From contig JAUSOA010000244.1 in NCBI GenBank assembly GCA_030656435.1, positions 1 through 12,404 of the forward strand: a DNA stretch of 12,404 nt, written 5' to 3'. How positions within the stretch are numbered: the first letter of the stretch is position 1; each line of letters opens with the position of its first letter. This DNA comes from Acholeplasmataceae bacterium. Its GTDB lineage: Bacteria; Bacillota_I; Bacilli_A; Acholeplasmatales; Acholeplasmataceae. The position numbers were made by a program, and so were the translations under genes. Below, piece by piece: positions 1 to 7,604 of this stretch. Below the pieces are notes generated by a model. It saw only the letters and a list, made by a program, of their open reading frames with translations. It did no database searches and was not told the origin of the DNA.

Positions 1-71
1 AGTGCAACTAAAATAAACACAATTAATACGCCCCACTTATAGGGCTTTAAAAACTTCAGTGCTTTAATCAA
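1..71 (-). CDS. ABC transporter, probable multidrug-type exporter (5' end only, truncated by window)
   Basis: Only the first 23 codons are visible; the gene runs off the left edge. Translation from a TTG at 69-71 begins M-I-K-A-L-K-F-L-K-P-Y-K-W and then becomes hydrophobic (GVLIVFILVAL). This is how the first cytoplasmic turn and first membrane helix of fused permease-ATPase exporters usually look. A ribosome binding site reading AGAAGGGG lies at 77-84, five bases before the TTG, which supports the start; no ATG is available. It sits 35 bases downstream of the MarR regulator gene, a common arrangement for a repressor and the efflux pump it controls. What I see is a short N-terminus plus good translation signals. 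The family assignment is inference and the substrate is unknown. Confidence 0.6.
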   Translation of the reverse strand, partial: MIKALKFLKPYKWGVLIVFILVA

Positions 72-106
72 ATAAACCCCTTCTCTCTAATGAAAAGGAA
101 AGATAA

Positions 107-535
107 TTAAATCTTTCCTAATTGATTGATTTTATCTAGGATACGCAATAAAGCTTGCGTATCTTCTTCTCCAAGATGCTTAACTAAATCTTTTAGAGGC
201 TTATAGTATTCATCCTTAATGGATTCAACATATGCTTTCCCCTCATTGGTAAGTCTTATATAGGTAACACGTAAATCTTTAGCGGAAGTTTCTTTTTCAA
301 CATATTTTTTATCGACGAGATCATTCACCTTATGAGTAACTGCAGGTAAGGTAACTCGAAGTGTTTTTGCAACATCAGATAGTTTGATTTTTTGATTCAT
401 ATCACAAAAAGCTATACAAAATAAAACCATAATATCTGCATCACTTAAAGATGTTTTCGCTCTTTTATAAACTCCACTACGTCTAAAAGACTGTAATGAC
501 CGATCTAATTTTTGTAAAGTTCTCAATTCCTTCAA
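107..535 (-). CDS. MarR-family transcriptional regulator
   Basis: A 142-residue winged-helix DNA-binding protein of usual MarR length. The helix-turn-helix covers about residues 51-81 (KLSDVAKTLRV, then AVTHKVNDLVDKKYVEK) and is followed by the beta wing DLRVTYIRLTNEG (about 87-99). The N- and C-terminal helices would form the dimer interface. The start is TTG at 533-535: AGGAGG at 544-549 lies eight bases upstream and no ATG fits. The gene has its own promoter, overlapped by a perfect 14-bp palindrome, so autorepression is likely. The next gene, 35 bases downstream, begins like an ABC exporter and is probably co-transcribed and co-regulated. The effector (drug, oxidant or metabolite) cannot be read from the sequence. 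No cysteine pattern clearly marks it as an OhrR-type redox sensor. Confidence 0.88.
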   Translation of the reverse strand: MKELRTLQKLDRSLQSFRRSGVYKRAKTSLSDADIMVLFCIAFCDMNQKIKLSDVAKTLRVTLPAVTHKVNDLVDKKYVEKETSAKDLRVTYIRLTNEGKAYVESIKDEYYKPLKDLVKHLGEEDTQALLRILDKINQLGKI

Positions 536-577
536 CTTAATTTCCTCCTCTATAGTGCAAATAAGTGCCCATAGATT

Positions 578-606
578 ATTTTACTCAATTCTTACATATA
601 TGTAAA
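578..606 (-). promoter_or_regulatory. Sigma-A promoter of the marR unit
   Basis: On the minus strand, TTTACA (601-606) and TAAAAT (578-583) are separated by exactly 17 bases. Each hexamer differs from consensus at one position. The predicted start of transcription, about 570, leaves a leader of roughly 35 bases to the TTG start. The -35 box is part of the palindrome at 592-605. Confidence 0.7.
592..605. promoter_or_regulatory. Candidate MarR operator (perfect inverted repeat)
   Basis: The 14-mer TTACATATATGTAA is a perfect palindrome. It covers five bases of the -35 box and the start of the spacer of the promoter reading into the MarR gene. MarR-family dimers typically bind AT-rich palindromes of this size overlapping their own promoter. 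Bound repressor here would block RNA polymerase. That the encoded protein binds it is inference from position and symmetry. Confidence 0.6.
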
Positions 607-637
607 GCGATATTACTATATATAAATTTTAACATAT

Positions 638-1258
638 TTAAATATTTTTATAAATTTTACGCATTTTGTCTAGTTCTTCTTTTCTGAAATCATCCGTTTT
701 TTCATATATTTTATCAATTTGTTCTATTTTATGATCATAAAACATTCTAGATTCAGGCTTTGTTTTAAGGACTGGCCCAAGTATTAAATCCTCGTGACTT
801 AGTTTTGAAAATCCTCGCTTCACCTTTAAAACGATGTAAAAGAATTTATCCTTAACCAAATATTCATCAAGAATCATAAATCCATGATTCATTAAATATT
901 CTCTAAGAATATCGGTTTTATCATTAGATTGTAGGATATATGTTATATCCTTTTTAGGTGCATGATCCATGATATCGCAAATTAAATGTGCGCCCATTCC
1001 AGCAATAATTGCTAAATCAAAGGGCTTTCGAATAGCTAAAAAACCATCCGAGATGACAAAAGTCACTGGATAGTTTTTTAAATTGTTTTCTGCTGATTTT
1101 AAAGGTTTTTCTCTAAGGTCGCTTGCGATACCTTCTTTGATATAGCCTAGCTCAAATGCTCTTTCTAAAACAAGACCATGATCAGTGCCGATATCTAAGA
1201 CGGTATGATATCCCTTCGTAAGCTCCGCTAAAAAGAGAATTCTTTTACTTCTTGCCAT
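638..1258 (-). CDS. trmK: tRNA (adenine(22)-N1)-methyltransferase TrmK
   Basis: Class I SAM-dependent methyltransferase of the TrmK (YqfN) family, which makes m1A22 in bacterial tRNAs. The 206 residues are somewhat shorter than most homologues. The SAM-binding motif DIGTDH is at 22-27, D47 ends the second strand (IASD), and the family-specific AGMGAHLI is at 86-93. QSNDKTDILREYL (about 110-122) matches the family pattern of an N-containing loop followed by LRxxL. The C-terminal tail from about 172 is charged and helical, as expected for the family's coiled-coil domain. The ATG lies inside the last codons of rpoD (14-base overlap) and has no clear Shine-Dalgarno sequence, so translation is probably coupled to rpoD. 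The position directly after rpoD matches Bacillus-type gene order. No strong terminator follows the gene. Confidence 0.88.
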   Translation of the reverse strand: MARSKRILFLAELTKGYHTVLDIGTDHGLVLERAFELGYIKEGIASDLREKPLKSAENNLKNYPVTFVISDGFLAIRKPFDLAIIAGMGAHLICDIMDHAPKKDITYILQSNDKTDILREYLMNHGFMILDEYLVKDKFFYIVLKVKRGFSKLSHEDLILGPVLKTKPESRMFYDHKIEQIDKIYEKTDDFRKEELDKMRKIYKNI

Positions 1259-2504
1259 AATAAAATTCGCGCAGTTTGTTTTGTCTTGAAGGACTTCTTA
1301 ATTTTCTTAAAGCCTTTGCTTCAATCTGACGAATACGCTCACGTGTAACACCAAATTCACGTCCTACTTCTTCTAATGTATGATTCTTTCCATCAAATAA
1401 ACCATATCTCAAGCGTAAGACCTTTTCTTCACGGTCGGTTAATGTTTCTAGGACTTCATCTAATGTCTGTTTAACCATTTCTTGTAGCATAAATTCATGT
1501 GGTGTAAGTGCATTGGGATCAGAGATAAAATCTCCTAATGAAGAATCCTCTTCTTCACCAACATGTGCTTCAAGTGAAATAGGTTCTTTAGCAATTCTTT
1601 GAATATTTTGTACTTTTTCAGGTGTAATTCCCATTTTTTGAGCAATTTCTTCAAGTGAAGGCTCTCTACCTAAATCTTGAATCAGTTGTCTTTGAATACG
1701 AATCATCTTATTAATGGTTTCAACCATATGTACTGGAATACGAATGGTTCTTGCCTGATCTGCTACAGCACGGGTGATTGCTTGGCGAATCCACCATGTC
1801 GCATAGGTCGAAAACTTAAATCCTTTTTCGTAGTCGAACTTATCAACTGCACGCATTAATCCCATATTACCTTCTTGGATAAGATCTAGGAATAGTAAAC
1901 CTCTTCCAACATAGCGCTTCGCGATAGAAACAACCAAACGGTAGTTCGCTTCAACCAATTTATTTTTAGCATGATGCGCCTTTTCAAGTGCTCTTTTAAG
2001 CTCTTCAACATCTGCTTGTTCAAGAACTAAAATACCTTCCTTGATTTCATCAAGCTGTTCTTTAGCATATCTACCATTTGAAACTGCAACAGCATATTTC
2101 TTCTCATCCTCATGATTTAAAAGTGGAATCTGTCCGATTTCCTTTAAATACATACGAACAGGATCATCAATTTTAATATTAGACGCGATGGTTTCAATGT
2201 TAATTAATTCTTCTTCTTCGACTTCTAGTCCGCTTAGGGAAAGATCATCTGGTTCTTCTTCCTCTAATTCGAATTCGACCTCGTCCTCATCTTCTTCGAT
2301 TTCTAAAACACTTACTGTTTCCTCTTCTTCATCCTCTAAATCTTCTAGGGCGATGATATCGATATCTTCGTTTAAAAGTGCTCTTTCAATTTCAAAATAG
2401 TCTTCGCTACCAAGGTTTGCAAATGGTGTTACATCCTCTTGATTTAGAAACTTTTCTTTACCTGCCTTTTTAATTAATTGACTGATAATTTTTTCTCTAT
2501 CCAC
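1245..2504 (-). CDS. rpoD: Primary RNA polymerase sigma factor (sigma-70/sigma-A)
   Basis: A 419-residue housekeeping sigma factor that directs RNA polymerase to -10/-35 promoters. Region 1.1 is at about 1-50, followed by a very acidic linker (54-104, 29 of 51 residues Asp or Glu, no Lys or Arg). Region 1.2 starts near DDPVRMYLKEIG (113-124). Regions 2.1-2.4 include LVSIAKRYVGRG-like core sequence and the -10-binding TYATWWIRQAITRA (233-246). Region 3 follows, and region 4.2 carries the -35-binding helix-turn-helix (TLEEVGREFGVTRERIRQIE, 376-395). The start is GTG at 2502-2504 with AGGAGG at 2511-2516, six bases upstream. That binding site covers the dnaG stop codon, so the two genes are translated in close succession. 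The order dnaG-rpoD is the classical macromolecular synthesis arrangement. It overlaps trmK by 14 bases. Confidence 0.97.
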   Translation of the reverse strand: MDREKIISQLIKKAGKEKFLNQEDVTPFANLGSEDYFEIERALLNEDIDIIALEDLEDEEEETVSVLEIEEDEDEVEFELEEEEPDDLSLSGLEVEEEELINIETIASNIKIDDPVRMYLKEIGQIPLLNHEDEKKYAVAVSNGRYAKEQLDEIKEGILVLEQADVEELKRALEKAHHAKNKLVEANYRLVVSIAKRYVGRGLLFLDLIQEGNMGLMRAVDKFDYEKGFKFSTYATWWIRQAITRAVADQARTIRIPVHMVETINKMIRIQRQLIQDLGREPSLEEIAQKMGITPEKVQNIQRIAKEPISLEAHVGEEEDSSLGDFISDPNALTPHEFMLQEMVKQTLDEVLETLTDREEKVLRLRYGLFDGKNHTLEEVGREFGVTRERIRQIEAKALRKLRSPSRQNKLREFYYGKK

Positions 2505-2514
2505 AGTATACCTC

Positions 2515-4254
2515 CTATTTTTTATTATCTAACTGGCGAAGGATTGCATCTCGTTCCTTAACCAACTGTTCGTTATACACATCTAAGCTATTGATTTTTT
2601 CAATTAAATATTCTAGTCTTCTTCTTAGATTTGCTTCCTTGATTAGCTGGATGTAGGTTTCGATATCCTCATCAGATATCGGAAAATTCTTGACCCAAAA
2701 CATATCCTTCAATAGATTTTTTTCCATGTGCTCCCTTTGGTCAGCGGCTAGTCCATCTAAAAACTCAATTAAATTAAGCTCTAAATGATCCTCGTAGTAA
2801 TGCTCCAATTGGATACGGATGGTTGCGGTAATGTGATCTGCAAAGTCGGTCGGCTTTAAATTCTTAATGACCCTCATCGATACATCTCTAGATCTTAACA
2901 TGGAAAAGATTAAGATACGCTCCGCTTTTTCGTTTTTGTTCAACATTCTAGCCCGTTCAGGCTTTGGTATTACAGGTTCCACGACAGTTGGAGGTTTTTT
3001 CTTAAACTCCAATTCAGAAAGTGGAATATTTAGTTCGGTTGACAGCTTTTGCACATAGAGTGCACGAATCGAACTGTCAGATGACTGTATCATCGCCATC
3101 ACTTGTTTCTTGAATTCCTTTACGTCATTGGCATTTTGTAGGTTTTTACCTATTTTGTAGTAATTGTATCTAAATGCATAAGCATCTAGCGTATACTCAC
3201 CAAAAAGAGCCTCAAACTTTTCTGGTCCATATGACTTCACAAAGTCATCGGGATCCATTTTTTCAGGAATGGATAATACTTCAACCTTTAGTGTTTCTTT
3301 TTCTAGGATGGGTATTGCTTGGTCAGATGCGGTAAGACCTGCCTTATCGCCATCGTAAGCAATGATAACCGATGGGGCAACACTACGAATCAATTTTGCT
3401 TGATCCCTCGTTAGGGCTGTACCCATGGTTGCAACTCCATTTTTGACACCAGCACTATAAGAGCTGATGACATCGAAGAATCCTTCATATAAAACAACCT
3501 GTTTTTCTTTTCTAATATCAGTTAATGCTTCATATAGATGGTATAACAGTAATCCTTTTTTAAAGATTACGGTTTCAGGACTGTTGATATATTTAACAGA
3601 TTCCTTTGGACTCATTGTTCTACCACTTAATCCCACAACTAAACCCTGAGGGTTTGTGATTGGGAAAATGATGCGGTCAGAAAATAAATCGTAATAGGAA
3701 CCATCATCCTTTTGTTTCACGACACCTAGCTTAATCATATCAGAAACTGAGTAACCCTTATCTTTTAAAACTTGATAAAGTGTATCTCCATGTGTTGGAG
3801 CGTAGCCTAGTCTGAAGTGATTGATTAACTCATCAGTCATTTGTCTTTTATATAGATAGGATAAAGCTTCTTGTCCCTTTTCACTGTTTTTTAGATTAAA
3901 GCTGTAAAATGAGGAAACCTCATTCATCAACTTATAAAAATTTTCATAGGGGTCTTTTTTAACTTTAACATCCTTGATTTCAATACCTACACGAAGTGCT
4001 AATTCTTGAGCTGCTTCATTTAATGAGATGTTTTTGATTTTTCGATAGAAATTGATTGGGTTTCCACCTTCATGACAGCTCATGCACATCGCGATATTTT
4101 TTTCAGGGGAAACTGAAAAGCTTGGTGTTTTTTCCTGATGGAAGGGACATAAGCCCATGAAATTTTTACCCTTTTTTTGAAGAGAGACGAACTCGCTGAC
4201 TAAGTCAACAATAGCTGTTTTCTCATTGATTTCATCAAGTAGTTTATTTTCCAT
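2515..4254 (-). CDS. dnaG: DNA primase DnaG
   Basis: Makes RNA primers for DNA replication, working with the replicative helicase. The 579 residues are near normal length. The N-terminal CHC2 zinc-binding domain has ligands C36, H39, C57 and C60, with GNPINFY following. The primase core includes DRIIFPITNPQGLVVGLSGR (193-212). The TOPRIM catalytic domain has EGFFD (257-261, catalytic E257) and the metal-binding DGD (301-303) in YDGDKAG. The C-terminal part (about 440-579) is helical and should be the helicase-interaction domain; it is weakly conserved, as is usual. The ATG at 4252-4254 has a strong AGGAGGG (4260-4266) five bases upstream. It lies between glyS (15-base gap) and rpoD (10-base gap). 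The small regulator genes that sit before dnaG in Bacillus are absent. Confidence 0.97.
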   Translation of the reverse strand: MENKLLDEINEKTAIVDLVSEFVSLQKKGKNFMGLCPFHQEKTPSFSVSPEKNIAMCMSCHEGGNPINFYRKIKNISLNEAAQELALRVGIEIKDVKVKKDPYENFYKLMNEVSSFYSFNLKNSEKGQEALSYLYKRQMTDELINHFRLGYAPTHGDTLYQVLKDKGYSVSDMIKLGVVKQKDDGSYYDLFSDRIIFPITNPQGLVVGLSGRTMSPKESVKYINSPETVIFKKGLLLYHLYEALTDIRKEKQVVLYEGFFDVISSYSAGVKNGVATMGTALTRDQAKLIRSVAPSVIIAYDGDKAGLTASDQAIPILEKETLKVEVLSIPEKMDPDDFVKSYGPEKFEALFGEYTLDAYAFRYNYYKIGKNLQNANDVKEFKKQVMAMIQSSDSSIRALYVQKLSTELNIPLSELEFKKKPPTVVEPVIPKPERARMLNKNEKAERILIFSMLRSRDVSMRVIKNLKPTDFADHITATIRIQLEHYYEDHLELNLIEFLDGLAADQREHMEKNLLKDMFWVKNFPISDEDIETYIQLIKEANLRRRLEYLIEKINSLDVYNEQLVKERDAILRQLDNKK

Positions 4255-4269
4255 GGTATCCCTCCTTTT

Positions 4270-5640
4270 TTAGAATTTAGATTGCTCCTCGATATATCCT
4301 CTTAATTCTTGAATCGGAATACGAACTTGTTCCATTGTATCCCTATTACGCACAGTCACAGTATTGTCAACTGCTGTATCGTGGTCAACAGTGATACAAA
4401 GATATGTTCCGATTGCATCCTGTCTACGATATCTTTTACCTATATTTTGTGTTTCATCATAAACAACATCAAAATATTTGGTAAGTTCTGTATAAATCTC
4501 AAATGCCTTATCTCCATGATCCTTTTTCATTAAGGGTAGGATTGCTGCCTTATATGGAGCAAGAGCAGGGTGAATTCTAAGTATTTGACGCGTATCTCCG
4601 CTATCTAGTGTCTCTTCATCTAGTGCGTCGACAAGAAATGCAAGAACGAGTCTTTCCACACCAACTGCAGGCTCTACGACATAGGGAAGATATCTTTCAT
4701 TGGTATCGGGGTCTAAATAGGTGAGGTTTTCACCTGAGTGAAGCTGATGCGCCTTTAAATCATAATCTGTACGCGATGCAATTCCCCAAAGTTCATCAAA
4801 TCCCCATGGGAATTGATAACGAATATCTGTGGTCGCATTCGAATAATGACTTAACGCCTCAGGCTTATGATCATCAAATTCAAGATTTTCTCTCTTTAAG
4901 CCTAAATTGGTTAACCAGTTCATACAAAATGATTTCCAGTATTCGAAATATTCCATTTCAGTTCCTGGTTTCACAAAGAACTCCATTTCCATTTGTTCGA
5001 ATTCTCTGGTTCTAAAAATAAAGTTACCTGGTGTGATTTCATTTCTAAATGATTTACCAACCTGACAAACTCCAAATGGAACTTTTTTTCTTGAAGATCT
5101 TTGAATATTTTTAAATTGAATAAATATCCCTTGTGCTGTTTCTGGTCTTAGGTAAATTTGATTGGCTTGTTCTAAGACTACACCCTGATAGGTTTGAAAC
5201 ATCATATTAAATTTACGGATAGGTAAAAATTCAGTTTTTCCACAGCTAGGGCATTTGACTTTATGTTCAACTAAATAATTAAACATTTTTTCTGTATCCC
5301 AACCATCAGCATTGATTGACATATCATGCTCTTCAATTAATTTATCTGCTCTAAATCTTTGATTACAGCTCTTGCATTCTGTTAATGGATCACTAAAGCC
5401 GCCAACGTGACCGCTAGCCTTCCATACTTCGCTATTTAAAAGAATCGAACTATCTAATAAGACGTTACTTGCTGTTTCTCTTTGGAATTTTTGAATCCAT
5501 GCATTTTTTATATTCTTCTTAAGAAGGCTTCCTAAGGGACCATAATCCCAAGTATTTGCAAGTCCACCGTAAAGCTCGCTTCCTTGATAAATAAAGCCTG
5601 TTGTTTTTGCATATTGCACAATCATATCTAGTGTAACCAT
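4270..5640 (-). CDS. glyS: Glycyl-tRNA synthetase, single-chain (alpha2) type
   Basis: Class II aminoacyl-tRNA synthetase charging tRNA-Gly. It is the homodimeric single-polypeptide type (456 residues), not the GlyQ plus GlyS heterotetramer. The N-terminus has the family signature GSELYGGLANTWDYGPLG (20-37). Two CxxC pairs (C89/C92 and C130/C133) look like a zinc ribbon inserted in the catalytic domain. Motif 2 is FRNE (198-201) through FRTREFEQ (209-216), and motif 3 is GVERLVLAFL (327-336). The anticodon-binding domain takes up the last 110 or so residues. The ATG start has AAAGGA at 5650-5655, nine bases upstream. Only 20 bases separate it from recO, so there is no room for a T-box leader; expression must follow the operon. 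In Bacillus this locus holds glyQ and glyS. Confidence 0.96.
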   Translation of the reverse strand: MVTLDMIVQYAKTTGFIYQGSELYGGLANTWDYGPLGSLLKKNIKNAWIQKFQRETASNVLLDSSILLNSEVWKASGHVGGFSDPLTECKSCNQRFRADKLIEEHDMSINADGWDTEKMFNYLVEHKVKCPSCGKTEFLPIRKFNMMFQTYQGVVLEQANQIYLRPETAQGIFIQFKNIQRSSRKKVPFGVCQVGKSFRNEITPGNFIFRTREFEQMEMEFFVKPGTEMEYFEYWKSFCMNWLTNLGLKRENLEFDDHKPEALSHYSNATTDIRYQFPWGFDELWGIASRTDYDLKAHQLHSGENLTYLDPDTNERYLPYVVEPAVGVERLVLAFLVDALDEETLDSGDTRQILRIHPALAPYKAAILPLMKKDHGDKAFEIYTELTKYFDVVYDETQNIGKRYRRQDAIGTYLCITVDHDTAVDNTVTVRNRDTMEQVRIPIQELRGYIEEQSKF

Positions 5641-5660
5641 GTGAACACATCCTTTAACGT

Positions 5661-6329
5661 CTATTGTAGATTTTTTAGTGTAGTTTGTAAATGAAACTGG
5701 TAATATTTTAAAATAAATGCTTTTATTTTAGATAATATCTCTATATCAAGAGCTTCTAGGTCTGTATAGGGCATTAATGAAAGCTTAAGAAGAGTAATGG
5801 TATCCTTGACATCTAAATCGAGATAATCAAGTTCTCCTTGATAGATTAATCCTCCTCTATCAATATTAACTCCTTTAATTTTTCTACCATCTCCAGATAA
5901 ATCCAAGGGATATCCGAGTGGCTTTAAAATCTTTAGTGCAAAGCTTATAGAAGCCTCAAGAATTCTAGGTGAAGTCAAAGCAAGCATCATTTCATGAAAA
6001 ACCACTTGATGATTATAATTATCAACAATCAACTGGTCAATGATTTCTAGAATCAGTGCAGCACTTTTTGTCTGATGAAAATCATTTTTAACCGTAGAAA
6101 AATCATTGATGATCTTTGATTCTGCTAGGGTGACAAATGTTTTATCTGAATCCTTGAATTCAATATGGGTAAGAAATTGAGATAGCACTCTAGACACTTG
6201 ATTCATCTTTTGTGAGCCTTGAGCAAGTAGTGTTTTCTTTCCCTTGGGTGTATACACAAATAAAAGTCTCGCATTTTCCTGATAGGGTTGTACCCGGTAA
6301 ATGAGTCCTTCCATTTTATTATTCACCAT
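5661..6329 (-). CDS. recO: DNA repair protein RecO
   Basis: Recombination mediator that works with RecR to load RecA on SSB-coated single-stranded DNA. The 222 residues are a little short for the family. The N-terminal OB-fold is visible in EGLIYRVQPYQENARLLFVYTPKGKK (7-32) and LLAQGSQK, followed by the helical domain. In Bacillus and Deinococcus RecO, four cysteines form a zinc finger in the second half. Here the matching stretch (YPLDLSGDGRKIKG ... RGGLIYQGE, 140-166) has no cysteine, nor does the rest of the protein. The first ATG (6327-6329) overlaps era by 11 bases and has AAAGG nine bases upstream. Its length before the conserved EG matches Bacillus RecO. A second ATG at 6312-6314 is possible. 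The position between era and glyS supports the call. Confidence 0.9.
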   Translation of the reverse strand: MVNNKMEGLIYRVQPYQENARLLFVYTPKGKKTLLAQGSQKMNQVSRVLSQFLTHIEFKDSDKTFVTLAESKIINDFSTVKNDFHQTKSAALILEIIDQLIVDNYNHQVVFHEMMLALTSPRILEASISFALKILKPLGYPLDLSGDGRKIKGVNIDRGGLIYQGELDYLDLDVKDTITLLKLSLMPYTDLEALDIEILSKIKAFILKYYQFHLQTTLKNLQ

Positions 6330-7209
6330 AGCCGAGTGCCTTTAAGTCACTTGGTCTATTTCTCCAATCTTTTTTGATCTTTACCCATAGGGTGAGATGA
6401 ATTTTCGTATTCAATAAAGAATTGATTTCTTTTCTAGCTTCTGTACCAATCTTTTTAATCTTTTCTCCTGCTTTTCCGATTAAAATCTGCTTTTGTGTTG
6501 CACGCTCAACAATGATTAACGCGGTAACATCTAACGTATTCAACTCAGGATTTTCGACTAAAGATTCAATGACGACAGCAACCGCGTGTGGAACCTCTTG
6601 TTCGGTATGATATAAAATCTTTTCACGGATTAACTCTGCCATTAGCATTTCTTCACTTTGATCGCTTTTCATTTCCGCAGGGAAAAACTCAGGTCCTTCT
6701 TCTAATAAAGGCACTAGGATTTCAATAAGCTTATTCAAATGGGTCTTATCCTTTGCTGAAATAGGAATAACCCCTTCAAATGGATAGGAATCTAGATAGC
6801 TTATAATAATTTCATCAATTTCTGATCTATTTTTTAGTTCGTCAATTTTATTAATGACTAAAAAAACAGGAATTTTGACACCTCTAAAATACTGAATGAT
6901 ATGATCTTCAGCAGCACCCTTAATCGAGTCTACTACAAATAAGACGATATCCACATCATTAATCGATGATACTGCAACCTTGTCAATCGATTTATTGAGT
7001 AAATCTCTTCCCTTGTGCATCCCTGGAGTGTCAACAAAGATCATTTGATATTCATCGGTGGAGAGTACTCCTAATATTCTATTTCTGGTCGTTTGAGGTT
7101 TTGGACTCATAATCGCAATCTTTTCACCAATCAGTTGATTGATTAATGTCGATTTTCCGACATTAGGGCGACCGACAATCGCGACAAATCCAGACTTATG
7201 ACTACTCAT
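6319..7209 (-). CDS. era: GTPase Era, 16S rRNA-binding ribosome assembly factor
   Basis: Essential GTPase that binds the 3' end of 16S rRNA and helps mature the 30S subunit. With the start used here (296 residues), G1 is GRPNVGKS (13-20), the G2 region PKPQTTR (36-42), G3 DTPG (60-63), G4 NKID (120-123) and G5 SAKD (151-154). The C-terminal KH domain has GKAGEKIKKIG (245-255) and ends in the usual tail DWRNRPSDLKALGYGE. An in-frame ATG five codons upstream (7222-7224) would extend the protein to 301 residues. Neither ATG has a good Shine-Dalgarno sequence. I prefer the inner one because MSSHKSGFVAIVGRP matches the length of known Era N-termini and the overlap with cdd is only 8 bases. Translation is probably coupled to cdd. 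Confidence 0.96.
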   Translation of the reverse strand: MSSHKSGFVAIVGRPNVGKSTLINQLIGEKIAIMSPKPQTTRNRILGVLSTDEYQMIFVDTPGMHKGRDLLNKSIDKVAVSSINDVDIVLFVVDSIKGAAEDHIIQYFRGVKIPVFLVINKIDELKNRSEIDEIIISYLDSYPFEGVIPISAKDKTHLNKLIEILVPLLEEGPEFFPAEMKSDQSEEMLMAELIREKILYHTEQEVPHAVAVVIESLVENPELNTLDVTALIIVERATQKQILIGKAGEKIKKIGTEARKEINSLLNTKIHLTLWVKIKKDWRNRPSDLKALGYGE

Positions 7210-7603
7210 CTTTTGGTTTTTCATCTAAAACGAATGCATATGGAAGAAGCTCATCGGTTGTAGTTTCTTTGATTTCACCTAATGTATTCGCTAAATAGAT
7301 TTTCGTATTTTTTGGCATCAACTCATGCATTACCTGTCTGCATGCTCCGCATGGAGAAACAGGGGTATGATCGTTTGCAATAATTGTGATAGAGACAATA
7401 TCTTCTTTTTTATAACCTTGGCTATATAGAGAAAATAAGGCACTTCTTTCTGCACAATTTGATAGTCCGAAGGATGCATTTTCAACATTAGCTCCATGAA
7501 TATAGGTGCCATCCTTCAAAAGAATTGCTGCTCCAACCTTAAAATTGGAATATGGTGTATACGCCTTACTTCTTGCAAGTAAAGCTTGTTCGATGTTTTT
7601 CAT
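7202..7603 (-). CDS. cdd: Cytidine deaminase
   Basis: Zinc enzyme that converts cytidine and deoxycytidine to uridine and deoxyuridine in pyrimidine salvage. The 133 residues are typical of the homotetrameric class. The zinc and proton-shuttle motif is NCAERSAL, with C50 and E52. The second zinc motif is PCGACRQV, with C85 and C88. Substrate-contacting residues are in FKVGAAIL (21-28) and GANVENASFG (37-46). The ATG has AAAGGA at 7610-7615, six bases upstream and inside the end of ybeY, with only one base between the ybeY stop and this start. In Bacillus a diacylglycerol or undecaprenol kinase gene (dgkA) lies between ybeY and cdd; it is missing here. Confidence 0.96.
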   Translation of the reverse strand: MKNIEQALLARSKAYTPYSNFKVGAAILLKDGTYIHGANVENASFGLSNCAERSALFSLYSQGYKKEDIVSITIIANDHTPVSPCGACRQVMHELMPKNTKIYLANTLGEIKETTTDELLPYAFVLDEKPKDE

Positions 7604-7604
7604 G

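Noticed and set aside
607..650. Several AT-only palindromes between trmK and marR as a trmK terminator
   Set aside because: They contain almost no G or C, so chance symmetry in AT-rich DNA explains them; no GC stem with a U tract is present.
1677..1859. Plus-strand open frame inside rpoD
   Set aside because: It lies wholly antisense to conserved sigma region 2-3 coding sequence and has no translation signals. The other plus-strand frames (2867-3058, 3467-3649, 4309-4533, 4776-5015, 6422-6610, 10869-11099) were rejected for the same reason.
2188..2400. Plus-strand open frame encoding a serine-rich 70-residue product
   Set aside because: It is the antisense image of the Glu/Asp codons of the rpoD acidic linker, with no ribosome binding site and no family resemblance.
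5641..5660. Possible T-box riboswitch before glyS
   Set aside because: The intergenic gap is only 20 bases and no T-box sequence or antiterminator hairpin is visible.
7330..7512. Minus-strand open frame in another register inside cdd
   Set aside because: It overlaps the conserved catalytic core of cytidine deaminase and has no recognisable motifs.
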